From contig NZ_CP113866.1 in the NCBI RefSeq assembly GCF_026914305.1, positions 1,119,501-1,183,500 on the forward strand: DNA of 64,000 nucleotides. Reading direction: 5' to 3'. This DNA is from Caldicellulosiruptor acetigenus. GTDB lineage: Bacteria; Bacillota; Thermoanaerobacteria; Caldicellulosiruptorales; Caldicellulosiruptoraceae. The translations under genes and the position numbers were made by a program. Below, one piece after another: positions 57,891 through 64,000 of this stretch. Positions within the stretch are counted from its first letter, which is position 1. Each line of letters starts with the position of its first letter. The notes beneath the pieces were generated by a model that made no database searches, was not told where the DNA came from, and was given only the letters and a program-made list of their open reading frames with translations.

Positions 57891-58349
57891 TCACTCTCCT
57901 TCCCCCTCTTCATAGATTTTTCTGAACTTTCTTTGAGCTCTTGCAATCATAGTGCCGACAGAATTCGGGTTTATATTCATAATCTTTGCTATCTCTTCAT
58001 ATGTATATCCAGAGTATTTCAAAATTAGCAGGTCTCTTTGTTCCTCAGGCAGCTTTTCAAGTGTCATTTTGACCTGAAGTATTTCAATCTCATCTTGTGG
58101 GGTTTGAGAGCAGAGCAGATACTTTTCTCCGATAGAAATTCTCTTTTGCGATTTTAAGTAGTTTATTGCAAGGTTTTTTGCAACAGTAATAAGCCATCCT
58201 TGAATATTATCCTCGCGAGGGGGATTTTTAATGAGCTTGTAGAAAACTTCCTGCGCAATGTCTTCTGCCTCTTTTGAAGTCTTCAACATGAATGTCAGGT
58301 AATTTAGCACCTTTTGATAGTATTTAGAATAAATCTGCTCGAAGTCCAG
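57891..58349 (-). CDS. ECF-type RNA polymerase sigma factor
   Basis: The protein has region 2 (SKEAEDIAQEVFYKL, WLITVAKNLAINYLKSQ) and region 4 (LPEEQRDLLILKYSGYTYEE, NPNSVGTMIARAQRKFR). The shortest standard start is GTG 58310. The frame upstream reads DFEQIYSKYYQKV, the conserved N-terminus of region 2, which needs a start at CTG 58349 with AAAGGGGG ten bases before it. I therefore extend to 58349. It heads the operon with its anti-sigma and an ABC exporter. Confidence 0.85.
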   Translation of the reverse strand: MDFEQIYSKYYQKVLNYLTFMLKTSKEAEDIAQEVFYKLIKNPPREDNIQGWLITVAKNLAINYLKSQKRISIGEKYLLCSQTPQDEIEILQVKMTLEKLPEEQRDLLILKYSGYTYEEIAKIMNINPNSVGTMIARAQRKFRKIYEEGEGE

Positions 58350-58545
58350 CGACCCAAAACCCCCTTTGTTTTTTGCTTTCTAATATTATAAACAATTTGA
58401 ACACAGGATTTGTGACATGTTTTAAAGAATATAAAATATTTTTTAAAATTTCTGCATGCTAATTTAAGATGTATTTGATATACTGCTTCTAAATCAAAAG
58501 AAAAAATTGTTGAAAGAATTTTTATGAAAGGATGATAGAGCAGGT

Positions 58546-59901
58546 ATGAAAATAAGCAAGAGTATAAAAGAAGCAATGTTAAAGGGAATAAAAATTATTA
58601 AAGAACATATTAGCGGGGAAGATATTTATAGTGCTTTGCCTGAATCAGACAAGTTTGAAATTGAGTTTTGCATAGAAATAGAAAAAAGTGGTTATTACAA
58701 TCTTTATTTAAAATCCAAAATAGAAAAGTACGCAATGGCTGTTTATCTTGTGGATATAGATGGATTGTGTTATGGCGATGTTAGATTGAATTCTGAATCA
58801 AGTGAAGTTTCAAAAGTGAAGATTGGGAGGGTTTTCTTAGAAAGCGGTCAGAAAAAAATCAAAATTTATGCTGGATGGGGAATGGCTCAAGTATATGGGA
58901 TTGAAGTTGAAAAAACAGATTTTCAAGGTGGTATTCCTTCATTTGAGCTTGCAAACAAAAATGCCTCCGATAAATGCAAAATCTTAATGGAATATTTTTC
59001 GGAAATTTATGGCAAGGCAATTGTTGCTGGCCAGCACACAAACACAGCAGTAGGACCAGAAATTGCATATTTAGAATATCAAACAGGCAAAAAGCCAGCT
59101 CTTCGTGGCTTCGATTTTCTCGGCTATACAAAACACACCATTACTGATAATATGACATATGATGCAATGTTTGAAGTTATGATGAATAGGGGTTCTGTTG
59201 AAGAAGCAATTAAATGGCACAAAGAGTTTGGAGGAATTGTGACATTTTGCTGGCATTGGTTCTCTCCAACAGGAGGCAGCGACAAGACTTTTTATACCAA
59301 AAACACCGATTTTGACATAGAGGCTGCTCTTTGTCCTAATACTAAAGAAAACAAGCTGCTGATGGAGGACATATATGAAATTGGCAAGTGGCTAAAAATC
59401 ATGGCAGATGCAGATGTGCCTGTTATTTTCAGACCTCTTCATGAAGCTGATGGCAGATGGTTCTGGTGGGGAGCAAAAGGGTCTGAAGCCTACAAAAGGC
59501 TTTACTATCTTTTGTATGATGTGTATACTAATTGCTTTAAGCTAAACAATCTTATATGGGTTTGGAATGCACCACATCCTGATTGGAGAATAGAAAAAGA
59601 CTACTATGATGTTGCAGGGGTTGATTTTTATGCCCCACCCCAAAACTATGGTCCTCTTTCGTTTTGGTATGATTATGTTTATGAGCTGACAGAAGCTAAA
59701 AAACCCATAGCTTTGACAGAAAACGGACCAATCCCTGACCCAGATGTTTTGCAAAATACAAAAACTTATTGGCTTTGGTTTATGCCTTGGTGGGGTGGAT
59801 TTACAACTGATGGCAAGATAAATTCATTTGAACATCTGAAAAAGGTTTATAGTCATCCTTATGTAATAACACTTGATAGATTCGACTTGTTTAGAGGATG
59901 A
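58546..59901 (+). CDS. GH26-family beta-mannanase, cytoplasmic
   Basis: The 451-residue protein has an N-terminal carbohydrate-binding-like beta domain (about 1-125) and a GH26 TIM barrel. The acid/base is Glu300 in FRPLHEADGRWFWWG, and the nucleophile Glu392 is in ALTENGPIPDP. No signal peptide is present, so it probably acts on imported manno-oligosaccharides. The SD is AAAGGATG. A terminator follows. The GT4 pair at 16 kb is too far away to be linked. Confidence 0.88.
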   Translation: MKISKSIKEAMLKGIKIIKEHISGEDIYSALPESDKFEIEFCIEIEKSGYYNLYLKSKIEKYAMAVYLVDIDGLCYGDVRLNSESSEVSKVKIGRVFLESGQKKIKIYAGWGMAQVYGIEVEKTDFQGGIPSFELANKNASDKCKILMEYFSEIYGKAIVAGQHTNTAVGPEIAYLEYQTGKKPALRGFDFLGYTKHTITDNMTYDAMFEVMMNRGSVEEAIKWHKEFGGIVTFCWHWFSPTGGSDKTFYTKNTDFDIEAALCPNTKENKLLMEDIYEIGKWLKIMADADVPVIFRPLHEADGRWFWWGAKGSEAYKRLYYLLYDVYTNCFKLNNLIWVWNAPHPDWRIEKDYYDVAGVDFYAPPQNYGPLSFWYDYVYELTEAKKPIALTENGPIPDPDVLQNTKTYWLWFMPWWGGFTTDGKINSFEHLKKVYSHPYVITLDRFDLFRG

Positions 59902-59917
59902 GAAAAAATAAAAATCA

Positions 59918-59961
59918 AGGCTGCCATTTGAGAAACGTCAACTATTCAAAATGGCAGCCTT
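59918..59961 (+). terminator. Terminator after the GH26 gene
   Basis: AGGCTGCCATTTGA (59918-59931) pairs with TCAAAATGGCAGCCT (59945-59959) with one bulge, then TTGAATTTT. It is a GC-rich stem just past the stop. Confidence 0.8.
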
Positions 59962-60068
59962 TGAATTTTGTGATGCTAATAATTAAAATAATTGCTTTTA
60001 TTACTTCATTCTCAAAAACACTGCTCATTTTACAAGCACTCTCCTTTCGCAAGAAATTTCAAGAAAAT

Positions 60069-61784
60069 TTAGTTTTCTAATTTCAAAACTCTAAAACTTG
60101 TTGGTTCTAAGTTGATTTCATAGATATTTTCATTTTCTGATATCATAGAGACTTTAAGTTCAAAAGCCTTTAGAGGATCAATAAGTTTTTTGTTTTTGTT
60201 CTTAATGTGTAGGTTTACCTTAGTTCTGTAAGGCAAGAAAGACTCTATTATGAAAGTTCCATTGCTGTATGCAAAAATGGCTATCTTTTCCTCGGATTCG
60301 ATGTAAAAATCAAAATTTTTCATAAATACCTTTCGAATCTCTGTTAATACCTCAGGTGGCCAGTTGTAAATGTCAGAGTAGTTTTCTGGTACAGTCAACG
60401 TATAAATAGTCCCTTTGCCATAAGAGTCCTTCATCAGAATAGGGAAGTTGTTTTCACCTGAGATTGCGACAATCTCTTGCCATGATGCGTTTGTCCTGTG
60501 TTCTAAAATGGGAATTAGTATTTCTTTATTGCCATATACATACTTTGAAAATGAACAGACTTCTGTTTTGATTGCAAAGAAGTTTGTAAAAACCTTTTTA
60601 TCTGTTACTCTTACAGAGGTCAAATCTTCAATTCCTTTTCCTTGCATGGCTTTTAAAAAACCAGAGGTCATTATTACGTCTTTTCCAGCTAAGAGATGAT
60701 TTTTAATCTTCTGCAGGATATCTTTGTCATTTGCACAGTCAGCTGTAACAAAAACAATATTACTGTTTTCGGGAAAATGTGGTGTAAGTTCAAAGGGTAT
60801 TCCAACCATTCCCAAGTAGTCATAAATATGGTCTTCACCGTATGAATTAAATGGATGATAAACAGGAATTCCTATAGGATTTTCAATGTATTTACAAATC
60901 TCATCAAGATGTTGAAGCAGAAAGCCAAGTGCTGGGACAAATACAGAGTTTCTCAGGTGTGAAAAGTCAAACAAGGTTATCTCTTTTGCCTTTGCAAATA
61001 CAGTTAAATTTGCTTGTTCAAGATAGCTACCAATGTTGTATAGGCAATCTAAAGAGTCAAACCATCCACCAAAGTTTTTGCCTGGCTTTAGATTTTCAAA
61101 CCATCTCAAAAGTGAATAGCTTGCATACCTTGGAAGATGCTGCTGTGTGTGTACAGGGTCGCGGGTTTCTGTACCTGTGTAGACATAGTCAAAAATCTCC
61201 GCTTGAGTTTGAGGGTTGTAACCTGTTTCTTGATACGACTCTATCCAATTTGGATATTTGATTATTAATTTTACATTCGGATTGGCTCTTTTTGCAGGTT
61301 TTATCACATACTCTCTTGAAACCTCTGTCATTAAATTTAATCTGAATTCGCTCCAGCTGAGATTTCCTTTTGCATCAATACAAGATGGGCATGTGCAGGC
61401 AGTGAAGAAAAAGTCGTCTAAGATAATTTCATCAAATAAAGAAGATGTGTATTCCACAATCTCTTTTAGCATTTCTAAATGCTTTTGGTTTGTGTAACAA
61501 AAAGTGTTTAAGATTCTATAATAATCAAGTTCTTCATTTCCAAATACCACAGTCGCAGTAATACCACCAGAAGTTTTGATATTTCTTTCTTCAAAAAACT
61601 CTTTTATTCTGAGCATCTTTTCTCTTGGGATGGTATCTGCACCTCTGTGCATTTCAAGATATACCTTAGAGATGTCTAAATATCTTTGGAAGAACTCTAA
61701 ATCTTTTTTAAGTGTTTCAAACTCTACATTTTTCAAAAATCCGGCAGGACAGTATATTGCCAATTTGAAGTTATCATATGCCAT
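60069..61784 (-). CDS. Predicted TIM-barrel carbohydrate-active protein of unknown function
   Basis: The 571-residue soluble protein has an N-terminal barrel-like half (YLDISKVYLEMHRGADTIP, EIILDDFFFTACTCPSCIDA). A middle GATase-like part (IVFVTADCANDKDILQKIK) and a C-terminal beta-sandwich (FRVLKLEN end) follow, the order seen in GH42-like enzymes. The CTCPSC pair after the acidic LDD is unusual. No signal peptide or membrane segments are present, so permease labels for such proteins would be wrong. The LacI-type operator before it suggests sugar control. Confidence 0.6.
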   Translation of the reverse strand: MAYDNFKLAIYCPAGFLKNVEFETLKKDLEFFQRYLDISKVYLEMHRGADTIPREKMLRIKEFFEERNIKTSGGITATVVFGNEELDYYRILNTFCYTNQKHLEMLKEIVEYTSSLFDEIILDDFFFTACTCPSCIDAKGNLSWSEFRLNLMTEVSREYVIKPAKRANPNVKLIIKYPNWIESYQETGYNPQTQAEIFDYVYTGTETRDPVHTQQHLPRYASYSLLRWFENLKPGKNFGGWFDSLDCLYNIGSYLEQANLTVFAKAKEITLFDFSHLRNSVFVPALGFLLQHLDEICKYIENPIGIPVYHPFNSYGEDHIYDYLGMVGIPFELTPHFPENSNIVFVTADCANDKDILQKIKNHLLAGKDVIMTSGFLKAMQGKGIEDLTSVRVTDKKVFTNFFAIKTEVCSFSKYVYGNKEILIPILEHRTNASWQEIVAISGENNFPILMKDSYGKGTIYTLTVPENYSDIYNWPPEVLTEIRKVFMKNFDFYIESEEKIAIFAYSNGTFIIESFLPYRTKVNLHIKNKNKKLIDPLKAFELKVSMISENENIYEINLEPTSFRVLKLEN

Positions 61785-61811
61785 TTGTCAAAACCTTCCT
61801 TTCAATATTTA

Positions 61812-61827
61812 AGTAAATCGATTACAA
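61812..61827. promoter_or_regulatory. LacI-family operator-like palindrome
   Basis: On the minus strand TTGTAATCGATTTACTT is centred on ATCGAT and matches the general LacI/GalR operator shape (TGTAAnCGnTTACA) with one mismatch. It lies 28 bases before the ATG of the 571-residue protein, where a repressor would block it. No LacI gene is in the window. Confidence 0.55.
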
Positions 61828-61899
61828 AGAATATTATATCACTAAAGATTCTTATTACAACCCTTTTGTTAGCTGTTCATTAGCACCACAGTAGAGTAA

Positions 61900-62040
61900 A
61901 CAATAACAAAAGATGCAACTTATGGTCTATCAGGGATCAAAAGAGAAGGAGTGCTAAAACTCAGAACAGACGACCAAAGAGTATATATAAGCGGCAAGGC
62001 AATTACTTTTTTCAAGACAGAAATAAAGGACTGCCGATAG
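61900..62040 (+). pseudogene. C-terminal fragment of a PhzF-like gene
   Basis: The frame reads YGLSGIKREGVLKLRTDD and then QRVYISGKAITFFKTEIK before a stop. This resembles the last strands of PhzF/diaminopimelate-epimerase-fold proteins (VYISGKAVT). It has no start and is cut 47 codons from the end. The family call is from a short motif. Confidence 0.35.
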
Positions 62041-62071
62041 CATGCCGATAGCATCAGTTCAGGCAGTCCTT
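62026..62071 (+). terminator. Terminator hairpin with a tandem 11-mer in its loop
   Basis: AAGGACTGCC (62026-62035) pairs with GGCAGTCCTT (62062-62071), followed by GTTTTCTTCTTT. The loop contains GCCGATAGCAT twice in tandem, of which the first copy overlaps the stem. It terminates the PhzF-like relic. On the minus strand past the flavin reductase stop there is a short open frame (INNPTGKCFAAVVKEAFE) I cannot place. Confidence 0.7.
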
Positions 62072-62148
62072 GTTTTCTTCTTTAATCCTTGTAGCCCTTT
62101 CAAATGCTTCTTTGACAACAGCAGCGAAGCACTTTCCAGTTGGATTGT

Positions 62149-62661
62149 TTATCTCTCCTTCTTTAGCACTTTGACAATCTCCCCAATAAACATTCTATGA
62201 TAATCTTTTGCAGGGTAAAAATTGTCAATGCTTTTGTCCAGAAAGTTCTCAGGGATTATATCTTGAAAATAAATCTTTTTGCAAATCAAAACGAGATTAG
62301 CCTGTTCAAAAAACACTGTTTTGAGCTCTTCATCTTCTTTGGGAGTGAGCTTTGCCATCTCGGGCTTATTAACATCTTTGCCAGAGTATTTGCCGCAGAT
62401 TTCAAGAGCTGATCTGTACTCCTCATTAAAAAATGATAATGTGAAAAATTCGTTTTCCTCAACAAACTTTCTTGTGAATCTCTGTGGTCTTATGACACAA
62501 GATGCAATAGGTCTTGCCCACATGTAGCCTAAGCTTCCCCAGCTTGCAGTCATTGTGTTAAAGGAATTGATGTTGCCTGCTGTGATAAGCATCCACTCAT
62601 TTCCTATCAAAGTAAAAGGGTTGAAGATTAGCTTTTCTATTGAGATTGTCTTGTGTGCCAT
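62149..62661 (-). CDS. Flavin reductase-like FMN-binding protein
   Basis: The 170-residue split-barrel protein has MLITAGNINSFNTMTASWGSLGYMWARP (quoted in two parts: MLITAGNINSFNTM and TASWGSLGYMWARP), TRKFVEENEFFTLSFF and a CGKYSGKDVNK loop. This is the flavoredoxin/flavin reductase family, which binds FMN and transfers electrons. GAGGTGATG lies before the ATG. No redox partner is adjacent. Confidence 0.85.
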   Translation of the reverse strand: MAHKTISIEKLIFNPFTLIGNEWMLITAGNINSFNTMTASWGSLGYMWARPIASCVIRPQRFTRKFVEENEFFTLSFFNEEYRSALEICGKYSGKDVNKPEMAKLTPKEDEELKTVFFEQANLVLICKKIYFQDIIPENFLDKSIDNFYPAKDYHRMFIGEIVKVLKKER

Positions 62662-62852
62662 TTTACATCACCTCGTGAAAAATTCAGAGTTAGAAATTTG
62701 CGATTTTTTGCTTTGAATTAAATATTACTACAATGAACTTTAATTTTCAAACCATTTAGGGCACAAAATTCGGTTGATACTGTAACTCAAGTAGTATTTT
62801 TCATTGGGTAAGCAAAACTCTGAATGCTAATTGAAGACTATCTTTAATAGTA

Positions 62853-62881
62853 TTGCAAAAATAGTTGTAATGATGTATAAT
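62853..62881 (+). promoter_or_regulatory. Promoter of pepF
   Basis: TTGCAA (62853-62858) and TATAAT (62876-62881) are spaced 17 bases, giving a leader of about 70 bases. Confidence 0.7.
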
Positions 62882-62930
62882 TTATACCAAATTGAATGTA
62901 TAAAAGTACACATGAATACAATTTTAAGAA

Positions 62931-62963
62931 AGGGGGAAAGCGGCAGTTGCCGCGAACAAAATG
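62931..62963 (+). promoter_or_regulatory. SD, small hairpin and start codon of pepF
   Basis: AGGGGG (62931-62936) is 24 bases from the ATG at 62961, too far for direct use. Between them lies the perfect hairpin GCGGCA-GT-TGCCGC (62940-62953). If it folds, the gap becomes about 10 bases. No other in-frame start or SD is closer. Confidence 0.5.
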
Positions 62964-64000
62964 AAGAGAGTGCATTTAAGAAAACTTTTAGTCTTTGCTG
63001 TCATCTTCTCTTTTATTGTCACGACAGTTATTGGTTTTGCTTCTGAAGGTGTGAAAAAGAGAAGTGAGATTCCTGACAAGTACAAGTGGAATCTTGAAGA
63101 CATCTATAGTTCACCAGAAAAATGGAATGAAGATCTAAACAAGGTTCTAAATTATTATATTCCTAAATTTCAAAACTATAAGGGTAAGCTTTCAGACAAA
63201 AATAAGCTACTTGAATGTTTAAAGTTAAGAGATGAAATGATGAGAATTGCAGATAAAGTCTACGTTTATGCTCATATGAAGGCTGATGAAAATCAGGCTG
63301 ATAACAAGGCAAATGAAATGAGATCAAAATCTGAGACAATGTATGCGCAAGTCTCGGCAGCGGTTTCGTTTATCCAGCCAGAACTTTTGCGTTTGCCTGA
63401 AAAAACTTTAAAATCCTATATGCAAGATAAGAGTTTTGCAGATTATAAAATGTATCTGGATGCTGTTCTAAAGCAAAAGCCTCATACACTATCCCCAGAG
63501 GGTGAAGAATTATTAGCGTTAGCTCAGGATTTTGCAGGCTCACCATACAATATATTCACTCAGCTAAAGTATGCAGATTTAACATTCCCAAAGATTAAGG
63601 ATGACAAGGGTAATGAGATTCAACTTACCGAGGCAAGCTATGGAAAGTATCTTGAGAGCAAGGACAGAGATTTCAGAAAAAGAGCATTTGAAGGTATATA
63701 CTCCTCATTTGACAAAGTTAAAAATACATTGGCAGCTACATTGACTGCTGAGGTTAAGAAGAATGTGTTTTTTGCAAAGGCAAGAAAATATAATTCAGCA
63801 TTAGAAGCTTCTTTAGCACAAGAATTTATTCCAAGGAGTGTTTATGATAATCTCATCAAGGCAGTCAATAACAATATTAAGTATTTGCATAAGTATGTAG
63901 AGCTCAGAAAGAAGGTACTTAATCTTGACAAAGTTCATATATATGATATGTATGTCCCGCTTGTAGCAAATTATGAAATGAACATTGATTATGAACAGGC
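62961..64000 (+). CDS. pepF: Oligoendopeptidase F, secreted form (3' end outside window)
   Basis: The frame runs from ATG 62961 through the window end (346 residues seen). A signal peptide (KLLVFAVIFSFIVTTVIGFA) is followed by the PepF N-terminal domain: KYKWNLEDIYSSPEKWNED, LSPEGEELLALAQDFAG, ALEASLAQEFIPRSVYDNL. The zinc HEXXH site would lie beyond the window. PepF is usually cytoplasmic, so the clear signal peptide is notable and suggests a lipoprotein-free exported peptidase that feeds peptides to uptake. Confidence 0.9.
   Translation, partial: MKRVHLRKLLVFAVIFSFIVTTVIGFASEGVKKRSEIPDKYKWNLEDIYSSPEKWNEDLNKVLNYYIPKFQNYKGKLSDKNKLLECLKLRDEMMRIADKVYVYAHMKADENQADNKANEMRSKSETMYAQVSAAVSFIQPELLRLPEKTLKSYMQDKSFADYKMYLDAVLKQKPHTLSPEGEELLALAQDFAGSPYNIFTQLKYADLTFPKIKDDKGNEIQLTEASYGKYLESKDRDFRKRAFEGIYSSFDKVKNTLAATLTAEVKKNVFFAKARKYNSALEASLAQEFIPRSVYDNLIKAVNNNIKYLHKYVELRKKVLNLDKVHIYDMYVPLVANYEMNIDYEQ

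Noticed and set aside
62831-63046. 71-codon plus-strand frame over the pepF start
   Set aside because: It covers the pepF promoter and signal peptide in another frame; pepF from 62961 has clear homology-type motifs.

Overview
The window is AT-rich, densely coded DNA from a low-GC Gram-positive bacterium. Good Shine-Dalgarno (SD) sites, frequent TTG/GTG starts, a two-domain O2/NO-type H-NOX chemoreceptor as in Caldanaerobacter, a cytoplasmic GH26 mannanase and no respiratory genes point to a thermophilic anaerobic Firmicute, most like Caldicellulosiruptor. That assignment is inference from gene content, not from a database search.

Core part, 1-29.6 kb. The end of mutS2 is followed by a same-strand run lepB, a DUF6106-like gene, guaB, an aldose epimerase, larE, larB and larC. 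larC is split by a textbook -1 frameshift site, and the run ends at a bidirectional terminator shared with ychF. Next come a small membrane protein, a decayed TnpB-type element, a lytic transglycosylase, an H-NOX methyl-accepting protein, an AraC regulator, a SIMPL protein, thioredoxin with a CstR-like sulfur/metal sensor, a GT4 glycosyltransferase pair behind a leader RNA, and trmK-nif3-ligA-ubiB-phasin. cysK, a KaiC-like ATPase with its small partner, and a large M48 peptidase close this part.

Accessory part, 29.6-47.6 kb. A DDE transposase and a tnpB-only IS (inserted in a DUF4846 lipoprotein gene that has also lost its middle) lead into a defence island. The island holds a four-gene module (DUF499 ATPase, DUF3780 protein, DUF1156 DNA methylase, PLD-SNF2 helicase), an OLD-type ATPase/TOPRIM nuclease, a decayed immunity-like gene, and a Dam-type methylase with a short PD-(D/E)XK-like protein. 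The four-gene module looks like an anti-phage system combining BREX/PGL-like and DISARM-like parts.

Part 47.6-54.9 kb. After a DUF815 ATPase comes an unfamiliar locus. A membrane-protein plus TPR-protein pair occurs twice, flanking a TPR-AAA+ ATPase. The first membrane gene is split at a perfect A AAA AAG slippery heptamer. Gene debris follows.

Last part, 54.9-64 kb. An operon of ECF sigma factor, zinc-finger anti-sigma and ABC transporter is followed by a GH26 enzyme, a divergent TIM-barrel-like protein with a LacI-type operator, a flavin reductase and the start of a secreted oligoendopeptidase F. Two genes (the island helicase and pepF) have a strong SD separated from the start codon by a perfect or near-perfect hairpin, an arrangement that may bridge SD to start by folding.
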